From CAVZBW01 sp963778465 (lineage in GTDB: Bacteria > Actinomycetota > Acidimicrobiia > Acidimicrobiales > RAAP-2): a stretch of DNA of 64,000 nt. The position numbers were made by a program, and so were the translations under genes. Positions 17,762 through 25,972 of the stretch are shown here, piece after piece. Location: contig CAVZUK010000003.1 of the NCBI GenBank assembly GCA_963778465.1, forward strand, positions 868,001 through 932,000. The letters are read 5' to 3'. The first letter of the stretch is position 1; each line of letters begins with the position of its first letter. The notes below the pieces were generated by a model. The model had not been told where the DNA came from, did no database searches, and was given only the letters and a program-made list of their open reading frames with translations.

Positions 17762-18495
17762 CGGCCCTGCTTGCCGCCACGAGCTCGGGCACCACCATCC
17801 CCGACCTCCTCACGTTCATCATCTGCGCGGCCATGGTCCTCGTCGGCGGGCTGGGCGTGGTCACCTCTCGAAACCCGGTCCACGCCGCGCTGTTCCTGGT
17901 GCTGACCCTGTTCGGCGTCGCGGTCCTCTTCATCGAGCAGCAGGCCGACTTCCTGGCCGCCGTGCAGGTGATCGTCTACGCGGGCGCCATCGTGGTCCTG
18001 TTCCTCTTCGTGATCATGTTCCTCGGCGTCGACCGCAGCGAGAACATCGAGGAGGAGCCCCTCAAGCTCCAACGGCCCCTGGCGCTGTTGCTGGTGGCGG
18101 TCGTCGTGGTGGGCGTCCTCGTACTGGTGTCCCACGCCCACTGGGCGACCGGGGCGCACGCGGCGACGGGCTCGACCTCCGGCAAGGGCAGCGACGTGTC
18201 CAAGATCGGCAAGTCGCTCTTCACGACCTACCTCTTCGCCTTCGAGATCACGGCCGGCCTGCTCGTCATCGCCGTGGTCGGCGCGGTGGTGCTGGCCCGC
18301 CGGCCCGCCCACCCCACGCTCGACGACGAGCCGGGCGGGGATGCGGGCCCCGACTCCGAGGGTGGCGAGCTCGAGGGCACGGGACGGGACCGGTCGGCGG
18401 GCCGGGCGGACGAGCCGGGGAAGTCGGGCGGCACGGCGGGCGGGGGCGACGAGGCCGCGGTTGGGGAGAAGGACCGGGAGGGGGTGGCACCGTGA
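17758..18495 (+). CDS. nuoJ: NADH-quinone oxidoreductase subunit J
   Basis: Membrane subunit with about five helices. The conserved third helix contains AVQVIVYAGAIVVLFLFVIMF, the pi-bulge region of NuoJ. 245 residues. After the last helix (GLLVIAVVGAVVLAR) there is a 65-residue acidic, Gly/Asp-rich tail with no visible domain. ATG start at 17758 overlaps nuoI by four bases; the stop overlaps the nuoK GTG. Confidence 0.94.
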   Translation: MTALLAATSSGTTIPDLLTFIICAAMVLVGGLGVVTSRNPVHAALFLVLTLFGVAVLFIEQQADFLAAVQVIVYAGAIVVLFLFVIMFLGVDRSENIEEEPLKLQRPLALLLVAVVVVGVLVLVSHAHWATGAHAATGSTSGKGSDVSKIGKSLFTTYLFAFEITAGLLVIAVVGAVVLARRPAHPTLDDEPGGDAGPDSEGGELEGTGRDRSAGRADEPGKSGGTAGGGDEAAVGEKDREGVAP

Positions 18496-18797
18496 CACTC
18501 GGCGGAGAGTGGTACCTGGGTCTCGCGGCCATCCTGTTCGCCATCGGGGCGGTCGGGCTCCTCGTGCGCCGCAACGTGCTCGTGATGTTCATGTGCATCG
18601 AGCTCATGCTCAACGCGGCCAACCTCTCGTTCGTCACGTTCTCCCGGATGCTCGGCGACATCGGGGGACAGGCGACCGTCTTCTTCGTCCTCGTGGTCGC
18701 CGCCGCCGAGGTCGTGGTGGGCCTCGGCATCGTCGTGGCCATCTTCCGGCGGCGGGCGCACAGCACCGCAGACGACTTCCGCATCTTGAAGGGCTGA
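18492..18797 (+). CDS. nuoK: NADH-quinone oxidoreductase subunit K
   Basis: Short three-helix antiporter-like subunit, 101 residues. MCIELMLNAANLSFV contains the conserved membrane glutamate, and FVLVVAAAEVVVGLGIVVAIF contains the second. The GTG start at 18492 overlaps the nuoJ stop (GTGA). 17 bases separate it from nuoL, the widest gap inside the operon, and AGGAGG in that gap at 18798-18803 could be the nuoL ribosome site. Confidence 0.95.
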   Translation: MTLGGEWYLGLAAILFAIGAVGLLVRRNVLVMFMCIELMLNAANLSFVTFSRMLGDIGGQATVFFVLVVAAAEVVVGLGIVVAIFRRRAHSTADDFRILKG

Positions 18798-18814
18798 GGA
18801 GGCCCCCCGCCTAG

Positions 18815-20713
18815 ATGGTCCACGTCCCCTACCTCATGCTGCTGTTCCCGCTCGCGGGCTTCCTCGTGCTGCTCTGTGCGGGCAAGCGCATCGGCGATCC
18901 GGCCGCGGGCATCGTCGGCACGGTCGCGGTGGCGGGTTCGTTCGTGTCGGCGCTGGTCGTGTTCGTCGGCCTCTTGAACATCGACCCGGGTTCCGCCCGC
19001 CACGTCACGCAGACCTACTTCAGCTGGATCCCGGTGGGGGGTCTGCAGGTCAAGTGGGCGGTCCTCGTGGACCCGCTGTCGATGACGATGTGCCTCTTCG
19101 TCACCGGCGTGAGCATGCTCATCCACCTGTACTCGATCGGATACATGAAGGGCGACCGGGACTACCCCAAGTTCTTCATGTACATGAACCTCTTCGTGTT
19201 CTCGATGCTGGTGCTCGTCCTCGGGAGCAGCCTGCTCGTGACGTTCGTGGGGTGGGAGGGGGTGGGGGTCTGCTCCTACTGGCTGGTGGCGTACTGGTTC
19301 CAGCGCTCCTCCGCGGCGTCCGCCGGCAAGAAGGCCTTCATCTACAACCGGATCGGCGACGCCGGGTTCCTGATCGCCATGTTCCTCGTCTTCTCCAAGA
19401 TCGGGAGCCTCGACTACCTCACGATCTTCTCCCACAAGTCGCTGCTGTCCCCGGGGGTGACGGCAGCCGTCATGCTGTTGCTGTTCCTCGGCGCCACCGG
19501 CAAGTCGGCGCAGATACCCCTCTTCAACTGGCTGCCCGACGCCATGGAGGGCCCGACGCCCGTCTCGGCGCTGATCCACGCCGCGACCATGGTCACGGCC
19601 GGCGTCTACCTGATGTGCCGGATGAACCCGCTCCTGCTGCAGTCCCACGACGCCGCGCTGGTCGTCGCGACCATCGGCGGGGTCACGGCCTTCGTGGCCG
19701 CGACCATCGCCTCGACCCAGCAGGACATCAAGAAGGGCCTGGCCTTCTCCACCGTGTCGCAGATCGGCTACATGATGCTGGCCGTCGGTTCGGGCGCCTA
19801 TATCGCCGCGATCTTCCTCATGGTCTGCCACGCCTTCTACAAGGCGCTCCTCTTCCTCGGTGCGGGCTCGGTCATCCACGGGCTCGAGGACGAGCAGGAC
19901 ATGAAACGGATGGGCGGCCTGCGCAAGCTCATGCCGTGGACCTTCGGCACCTTCGTGGTCGGCTGGCTCGCCATCGCCGGCGTCCCGCCCCTCTCGGGGT
20001 TCTGGTCGAAGGCGGACGTGCTGACCAACGTGTTCGCGCAGTACCCGGCGCTGTACGCGCTCGGCGTCCTCACGGCGTTGCTCACCGCCTACTACATGAG
20101 CCGCCTGTTCTTCATCTCCTTCACCGGGGAGACGAGGTGGGCCAAGGCCGTGGGTGACCACCCGGCGCACCACCCGCCGCACGAGTCGCCGTGGGTCATG
20201 CGGCTTCCCCTCGTGATCCTGGCCATCCTGGCCTTCCTCGGCGGCGTCCTGGACCTCCCGTGGGTGCACACCAACAACCTGGAGAGCTGGCTCGGCCCGG
20301 TCTTCGCGGGCACCCTCTACCATCCCGCCGAGAGCGTTCCGGCCGAGTGGGCCCTGGCCCTGATCGACGCCGGCCTGGCCCTGATCGGCATCGCCATCGC
20401 CTGGAGCCTGTGGCACGTCCGGGTCGACCGCCCCGAGCTCGAGCCGATGTTCCTGCAGAGACGGTGGTACTGGGACGACTTCTACGACACGATCATCGGG
20501 CGTCCCGGTCAGCTCCTCGCCCGGTTCTCGGCGACGGTGATCGACAACCGGATCATCGACGGCGCCGTCAACGGGGCCGCCCGGCTGGTCCGGGGCACCG
20601 GCTCGGCCTCGCGGCGAGTCCAGTCGGGCTACGTGCGCAATTACGCGCTCGCCATCGTCCTCGGTCTCGCCGGGATCATCGCCTTCATGGTCAGCAGGGT
20701 GTGGTGGTCGTGA
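18815..20713 (+). CDS. nuoL: NADH-quinone oxidoreductase subunit L
   Basis: Antiporter-like proton-pumping subunit, 632 residues, with about 15-16 helices and the long lateral C-terminal helix. TFVGWEGVGVCSYWLVAYW carries the pumping glutamate. LFNWLPDAMEGPTPVSALIH and AATMVTAGVYLMCRM are the central lysine and histidine region. The region near ERPELEPMFLQRRWYWDDFYD matches the usual NuoL C-terminus. ATG start at 18815 follows AGGAGG. The stop overlaps the nuoM GTG. Confidence 0.96.
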   Translation: MVHVPYLMLLFPLAGFLVLLCAGKRIGDPAAGIVGTVAVAGSFVSALVVFVGLLNIDPGSARHVTQTYFSWIPVGGLQVKWAVLVDPLSMTMCLFVTGVSMLIHLYSIGYMKGDRDYPKFFMYMNLFVFSMLVLVLGSSLLVTFVGWEGVGVCSYWLVAYWFQRSSAASAGKKAFIYNRIGDAGFLIAMFLVFSKIGSLDYLTIFSHKSLLSPGVTAAVMLLLFLGATGKSAQIPLFNWLPDAMEGPTPVSALIHAATMVTAGVYLMCRMNPLLLQSHDAALVVATIGGVTAFVAATIASTQQDIKKGLAFSTVSQIGYMMLAVGSGAYIAAIFLMVCHAFYKALLFLGAGSVIHGLEDEQDMKRMGGLRKLMPWTFGTFVVGWLAIAGVPPLSGFWSKADVLTNVFAQYPALYALGVLTALLTAYYMSRLFFISFTGETRWAKAVGDHPAHHPPHESPWVMRLPLVILAILAFLGGVLDLPWVHTNNLESWLGPVFAGTLYHPAESVPAEWALALIDAGLALIGIAIAWSLWHVRVDRPELEPMFLQRRWYWDDFYDTIIGRPGQLLARFSATVIDNRIIDGAVNGAARLVRGTGSASRRVQSGYVRNYALAIVLGLAGIIAFMVSRVWWS

Positions 20714-22440
20714 GCCACAGCCCGGGCTTCCCCTACCTGACCGTCATCATCCTCCTGCCGGCGGCGGGCGCCGCCGCGTGCGCCCTGCTGGTCCGCGCCC
20801 CCCGCTGGCTGATCCAGGTCATCGGGCTCGGGACCGCCCTGGTGACCCTCGGCCTGGCCGCGGGCGTGGCCGGCCTGATGCAGCTCGGCAACGGCGGGTA
20901 CCAGTTCGTCTCGGACCACGTGTGGGCGCAGTCGCTCGGCATCTCGTGGTACCTCGGGGTGGACGGGATCTCGATCTTCCTCGTCCTCCTCGCCGCGGTG
21001 TTGTTCCCGATCGTGATCGTGGCGGCGCGCGACCAACGGGACCCCCGGACCTACATCGCCTGGATGCTCCTGCTCGAGGCGGCGTGCATCGGCAGCTTCG
21101 TCTCGCTCGACCTGATCATGTTCTTCCTGTTCTTCGAGCTCACCTTGGTCCCGGCCTACTTCCTGATCGGCGGGTGGGGCTACGCACGCCGGGCGTACGC
21201 CGCCGTCAAGTTCTTCGTGTACACCTTCCTCGGCTCGGCCTTTCTCCTGGTGGGGATCCTGGTGGTGGCCTTTCTCCATCAGAGCCAGACCGGCGTCCTC
21301 ACCTTCGCCCTTCCGCAGCTGGTCCACACGCACTTCTCGTCGGCCACCGAGATCCTGCTCTTCCTGGCCTTCACGGCGGCCTTCGCCGTCAAGGCCCCCC
21401 TGTTCCCGTTCCACACCTGGTCGCCCGACGCCTACAGCGAGGCGCCCACGGGGGGGTCCATGGTCCTGGCGGCGGTGCTGGCCAAGCTCGGTACCTACGG
21501 CATCATCCGGTTCGACCTGAACCTGTTCCCGCAGGCCACCCACGACCTGGCCCCGCTGCTCCTCACGCTGGGCGTGATCGGGATCCTCTACGGCGCCATC
21601 GTGGCCTGCGCCCAGCGGGACATGAAGCGGCTCGTCGCCTACTCCTCGCTGTCGCACATCGGCTTCATCGTGCTCGGCACCTTCGCCCTCACCACGCAGG
21701 GACTGTCCGGCGGGGTCCTCCAGATGGTCAACCACGGTGTGGTCACCGCGGCGCTCTTCCTCCTGATCGGATGGATCTACGAGCGCCGGCGGACCTGGCA
21801 GGTGTCCGAGCTGAGGGGACTCCAGTCGCCGGCGCCGATCTTGGCCGGCGTGTTCACCGTCGTGATGATGGCCTCGATCGGCTTGCCGGGACTGAACGGG
21901 TTCGTCGGCGAGTTCCTGATCCTGTCCGGCACCTTCCTCACCCACCGCTGGTGGGCCGTCGTGGCCACGGCGGGGGTGATCTTCGCCGCGATCTACCTGC
22001 TGTGGGCCTACCAGCAGGTCTTCCACCAGAAGGTGGACGCCGCCAACTCGGCCATCAAGGACCTGGCGTGGAGCGAGCGCCTCGTCATCGCCCCGCTCAT
22101 CGCGCTCATCGTCGTGCTCGGCATCTATCCCAAGCCTGCGCTCGACCTCATCACGCCGTCGGTCAACCGCCTGGTCGCCCAGGTCAACGCGGCCACCCAT
22201 AGTCGCCAGCCCGCGGTTGCCACGCGTGGCACGGCCGGCGCCGAGGGCGCCCCGACCAGCTCGTCCGGCGCCAAGGGCGCGGCGGGGAGCGCGGCCGGCG
22301 CCGAGGGCGCGCCGACCCGTACCGCGGCGGCCGGACACGTCTCGCACAAGCGCCACGCCCCCGCCCGGTTGGACCGCAGCGCCGCCACCCCGCAACCCGC
22401 CGCGGCGGGGGCGAGCGGCTCTCTGGGAGGCAACCCATGA
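20710..22440 (+). CDS. nuoM: NADH-quinone oxidoreductase subunit M
   Basis: Second large antiporter-like subunit. FFLFFELTLVPAYFLIGGWG has the conserved glutamate, FHTWSPDAYSEAPTGGSMVLA and KLGTYGIIRF the loop-helix signature, and RDMKRLVAYSSLSHIGF the lysine helix. GTG start at 20710 gives 576 residues. After the last helix (LVIAPLIALIVVLGIYPKPALD) there is an odd 80-residue Ala/Gly/Ser/Pro tail built partly from repeats of GAEGAPT-like units. The stop overlaps the nuoN ATG. Confidence 0.95.
   Translation: MSHSPGFPYLTVIILLPAAGAAACALLVRAPRWLIQVIGLGTALVTLGLAAGVAGLMQLGNGGYQFVSDHVWAQSLGISWYLGVDGISIFLVLLAAVLFPIVIVAARDQRDPRTYIAWMLLLEAACIGSFVSLDLIMFFLFFELTLVPAYFLIGGWGYARRAYAAVKFFVYTFLGSAFLLVGILVVAFLHQSQTGVLTFALPQLVHTHFSSATEILLFLAFTAAFAVKAPLFPFHTWSPDAYSEAPTGGSMVLAAVLAKLGTYGIIRFDLNLFPQATHDLAPLLLTLGVIGILYGAIVACAQRDMKRLVAYSSLSHIGFIVLGTFALTTQGLSGGVLQMVNHGVVTAALFLLIGWIYERRRTWQVSELRGLQSPAPILAGVFTVVMMASIGLPGLNGFVGEFLILSGTFLTHRWWAVVATAGVIFAAIYLLWAYQQVFHQKVDAANSAIKDLAWSERLVIAPLIALIVVLGIYPKPALDLITPSVNRLVAQVNAATHSRQPAVATRGTAGAEGAPTSSSGAKGAAGSAAGAEGAPTRTAAAGHVSHKRHAPARLDRSAATPQPAAAGASGSLGGNP
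22232..22317 (+). repeat. Degenerate 26-bp repeats inside the nuoM 3' end
   Basis: Two near-identical 26-base units (22232-22257 and 22292-22317) encode AGAEGAPT, and a weaker copy between them (about 22265-22284) encodes GAKGAA. Together they make the low-complexity cytoplasmic tail of NuoM. They look like recent slippage or duplication in GC-rich sequence. Confidence 0.7.
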
Positions 22441-24306
22441 GCCACCTCCTTCTCGCCGCAGCGCACGCCAGCACGTCCGGGAAGATCGCGACGCCGCAGA
22501 TCCGCTACCTCACGATCCTGCCGGTCATCGTCATGCTGGGCGGCGCCATCCTCGTGATGGCGGTGTCGTCGGTCCTCCGCCGCCCGATGCGTTTGGCCGT
22601 GGCGACGGGGACGTCGTGCGCCGTGGCGCTGGGCTCGCTCGGGGTGTCGCTGTGGCAGTGGGCCGACGTGACGTCGCACGGACCGCAGACGTCCATCGAT
22701 CACGCCGTCGTCATGGACGGCTTCGAGCGCGCTGTTCTCCGTCCTGTTCTCGTGCGCCATGTTCCTCTCGTCGCTCGTCCTCTACGGCTACCTGAAGCGC
22801 GAGGGTGAGCAGGGTACCGAGGTCCACGTGCTCGCCCTGGTGTCGGTGTCGGGCGCGATCATCATGGCCGAGGCCAACGACCTCGTGGTCATCTTCCTCG
22901 GGCTCGAGATCCTCTCGATCGCCCTTTACGTGCTGGCGGCGCAAAACCATCGCCGGGCCGCCTCGGGCGAGGCCGCGCTCAAGTACTTCATCCTGGGCAG
23001 CTTCTCGTCCGCCATCTTCGTCTACGGGATCGCCCTGACCTACGGCGCCACGGGCAGCACCAACCTCACGCAGATCGCGGACTTCCTGTCGCACAACACG
23101 GTCGTGTCGAACGGCATCCTGCTCGCCGGCCTCGCCCTCCTGCTGGTCGGCTTCGCCTTCAAGATCGCGGCCGTCCCCTTCCACATGTGGACCCCCGACG
23201 TCTACCAGGGGTCGCCCTCGCCGATCACCGGTTTCATGGCTGCGGTGGCCAAGGCCGGCGGGTTCGCCGCCCTGCTCCGGGTCTTCGTCTCGTCCTTCGG
23301 CGTGCTGCGCGCCGACTGGCAACCGGTGGTCTACGGGATCGCCGTGCTGACGCTCGTGGTCGGAGCCGGTCTGGCCGTGGTCCAGCGCGACGTGAAGCGC
23401 ATGCTGGCGTACTCGTCGATCAACCACGCCGGCTTCGTCCTCGTGGGCCTGCAGGCGGCCTCGGCCCGGGGCGTGAGCGCCGCGCTCTACTACCTCTTCA
23501 CGTACACCTTCATGGTGATCGGGTCCTTCGCGGTGGTAACCGTCATGGGCGGCCGGGGCGACCGATCACACGACCTCACCTCCTACCGCGGCCTCGCGGC
23601 GCGCCGACCGTGGCTGGCGTTGTCCTTCGCCGTGCTGCTCCTGGCGCAGGCGGGCGTGCCGTTCACGACCGGCTTCCTGGCCAAGCTGCAGGTGGTGGTG
23701 GCCGGGGTCGACGCCAACTCCGTCCCGCTCGCCGTCATCGCCATGGTCACCGCTGCGGTCGCGGCGTTCTTCTACCTCCGGGTCGGCGTCCTCATGTACT
23801 CGCCCCGGCGACCGTCGGGCGCCCGGCCGGGTCTCGAGCCGGTCAGCACCGGCACCGGCGCCGAGATCGTCGAGGACCAGTGGCAGGGTCTCGACGGGAT
23901 CTCGCTCGGCGACGGCGCCGCCCCCGCGGAGGGCGTGACGGCCGGCAACGGTTTCGGGCCCGGTGGCGACGGCGAGAAGGTCCCGGGCGCGGGGCCCTTC
24001 ACGACGTGGCCCGGGCAGGCCACCTGGGCCGGCACCGAACGGGGCATGGCCGTCGTCACCGAGCTGAACGCCGAGCTGCTGCTCGACCGGGATGCGGCCT
24101 CCTCGGCGCCGGCCACCGAGAGCGAGGAGGTCGCGGCGGCGGCCGAGACCGCGGAGGGCGAATCCGAGGAGACCGATCTTCCCCGGGTCCCCGCCCTCAC
24201 CTCGGTGGCGCTCGCCCTCTGCGTCGGGGTCACCGTCGTCTTTGGGGTGTGGCCGGCGCCGATCGTCGACTTCGCCCACCAGGCGACGCTGCTGTTCGTC
24301 GGCTGA
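22437..24306 (+). CDS. nuoN: NADH-quinone oxidoreductase subunit N, frameshifted
   Basis: Third antiporter-like subunit. Later hallmarks are EANDLVVIFLGLEILSIALY, KYFILGSFSSAIFVYG, FHMWTPDVYQGSPSPITGFM and RDVKRMLAYSSINHAGF. The first 96 codons are in the frame that starts at 22437 and end with HAVVMDGF. The rest (SALFSVLFSCAMFLSSLVLYGY onward in sense) is in the next frame. Skipping one base at about 22725 (TTC-G-AGC) joins them exactly as the family requires, so there is a one-base insertion or a base-calling error. A hydrophilic 120-130-residue insertion rich in Gly, Ala, Glu and Thr lies before the final helix (ALTSVALALCVGVTVVFGVW). Last gene of the nuo operon. Confidence 0.88.
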
Positions 24307-24357
24307 GGGAGGGCCGCGAGCCGGCCGGCCGCCCCTCGGTGAGGCAGCGCCCCGCCC

Positions 24358-24690
24358 CTACTTGGCGGGCAGCGAGCCGGCGGAGGTCACGCCTCGCTCC
24401 ACCCACTTGGCAAGCTGGCGCTTCGTCCGCAGGTGCTCGGGAGCCACCCTCAACCACCCGTCCATCGGGCGGCCGCGCATCACGGCGAACCTGGCGTGGG
24501 CCCGAGCGACGAGCGCATCGGCCTTCGAGGGATCCACCCGCACGAGGATCCCGCCCTCGCGGCTCGCGGCGATGGCCATGTTCCCGGCGACGAGGAAGGC
24601 GAGACCACCGAACATCCGCTTCTCGCTGAGTCGTGCCTCTCCCTCGACGAGCTCGCGGATTCGCTCGGCCAGCAGCTCGTCGTACGCCAT
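24358..24690 (-). CDS. TfoX N-terminal-domain family protein
   Basis: 110 residues beginning MAYDELLAERIRELVEG. LSEKRMFGGLAFLVAGNMA and GILVRVDPSKADALV match the TfoX_N fold found in competence regulator Sxy/TfoX and in many small stand-alone proteins. Only this N-terminal half is present, without the helical C-terminal domain. In such proteins the role is mostly unknown and naming it a competence regulator would be too strong. Start ATG at 24690 was chosen because family homology begins there; the open frame extends upstream. Converges with nuoN. Confidence 0.75.
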   Translation of the reverse strand: MAYDELLAERIRELVEGEARLSEKRMFGGLAFLVAGNMAIAASREGGILVRVDPSKADALVARAHARFAVMRGRPMDGWLRVAPEHLRTKRQLAKWVERGVTSAGSLPAK

Positions 24691-24745
24691 TGCCGGATGG
24701 TAACGGGAGAGGGTGGGCGCAGTCGGCGAGGGTCGGTCGCTCGCC

Positions 24746-25831
24746 TCAGGCTTCGGCGGTCCCGCCGTCGCCAGGAGGGCTCGCCGGTGCGTGGCGGTAG
24801 CGGCGCCGGAACGCGGCGTAGGCAAAGGGCCCGATGAGCATCGGTAGCCAGTACGACGCCAGGCGGTAGGCGAGCGTGGCGAGCACGGCCTGACCGGAGC
24901 CGACCCCTGCGAGCACGAGGAACCCCGTGAGGCTGGCCTCGACGATGCCGAGTCCTCCCGGCGTGATCGGGACCAGGCCGATGATGCCCGTGATGGCGTA
25001 CGCGATCAGCACGAGCGAGGGCCGGGCGTGGCTGCCGACCGCCCGCACGGCGAAGAGCAGGCACAGCCAGTCGAAGAGGATGCGTCCGGCCGACAGCAGC
25101 AGGGCCTGGAGCCACCGCTTCCCGAGCACGGCCCGGATCAGGTCGCGTTGCTCCACCAACCGGTCCTCGAGCCCCGATAGGGGCGGTCTCCGGCGCAGGA
25201 GGCGGTTGCGAGCCTTCTGCACGATCCGGCCGACGAATCGGACGGGGCGGTCGGCGAGCAGGAGCACCGCACCGAAGGCGGAGAAGAGGAAGAACGCCAC
25301 CACCCCGAGGAGGGCGATGTCGTAGAGGCTGGGGTTGACCGGCGCCCCGAGAAGGATCACCGGCAAGACGATGACCGGAAGGGCCAGGAGCCCGGCGATG
25401 CCGAGGAGCGAGAACGCCGTGAGACCCCCGACCGCCTCGACGGTGTCCATTCCGCTCGTCGAGAGCATCTGGAACTGGACGGCCGCACCGATCGCGGCGC
25501 CGCCGGGCATGATCATGGTGATGGCGTTCCCGGCCAGCTGCGACGTCACCACGGGGAACCACGCCTTGGTCCGCAGGGCGATCCGCTGCAGCGCGAACGT
25601 GCAGGCGAAATGGGCCGCCTCGGCGACGAAGCTCAGGGCGAGCCAGACGAAGCCGACGGTCTTGAGCTGAGGAAACGCCGAGAAGACGTCGATGAGCTTG
25701 GGGGCGACCAAGTAGAGCGCCAGGCCCGCGACGAGGACCACCGCGGCCTGCTTGACGACGGTCTTCCAGGAGAGACCCGTGGACTCGCGGGCTTCCGGTT
25801 CTCTGGAGGCGGCGGCGTGGTCGTCGGGCAT
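24746..25831 (-). CDS. Lysylphosphatidylglycerol synthase TM-region / UPF0104 family membrane protein
   Basis: 361 residues with about eight transmembrane helices. Family features are NAITMIMPGGAAIGAAVQFQML (the PGG motif), FSLLGIAGLLALPVIVL, and near the end GIIGLVPITPGGLGIVEASLTG, the most conserved part of this flippase-like domain. In MprF the same domain moves lysyl-PG across the membrane, and stand-alone versions are common and mostly uncharacterised. It is downstream of, and on the same strand as, the gene for a lysyltransferase-domain protein, with 141 bases between them. The two together resemble a split MprF. The N-terminal 20 residues are polar. Confidence 0.82.
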   Translation of the reverse strand: MPDDHAAASREPEARESTGLSWKTVVKQAAVVLVAGLALYLVAPKLIDVFSAFPQLKTVGFVWLALSFVAEAAHFACTFALQRIALRTKAWFPVVTSQLAGNAITMIMPGGAAIGAAVQFQMLSTSGMDTVEAVGGLTAFSLLGIAGLLALPVIVLPVILLGAPVNPSLYDIALLGVVAFFLFSAFGAVLLLADRPVRFVGRIVQKARNRLLRRRPPLSGLEDRLVEQRDLIRAVLGKRWLQALLLSAGRILFDWLCLLFAVRAVGSHARPSLVLIAYAITGIIGLVPITPGGLGIVEASLTGFLVLAGVGSGQAVLATLAYRLASYWLPMLIGPFAYAAFRRRYRHAPASPPGDGGTAEA

Positions 25832-25924
25832 CGAGCGAGCGGCTCTCGGGTCGGGCCGAGAAAGCGATGGTAGCCCCCGGTTCCCGGGCGGCCCCAGACC
25901 GATCGGTGCCCGGGGGCTCCGGTG

Positions 25925-25954
25925 CCCGCCGATCAGGGGCCCGCCGACCAGGGG
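25925..25954. repeat. 15-bp tandem repeat upstream of the UPF0104 gene
   Basis: CCCGCCGATCAGGGG at 25925-25939 is followed directly by CCCGCCGACCAGGGG at 25940-25954, one mismatch. It sits in the 141-base space between the two MprF-like genes, where the promoter of the downstream gene should be. No function can be assigned. Confidence 0.6.
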
Positions 25955-25972
25955 CCCCGAGCGCTCAGGCGC

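Noticed and set aside
24307..24357. GC-rich short inverted repeats between nuoN and the TfoX-like gene as a terminator.
   Set aside because: The stems are short GGCC repeats that occur widely in 70%-GC DNA and there is no T-rich end.
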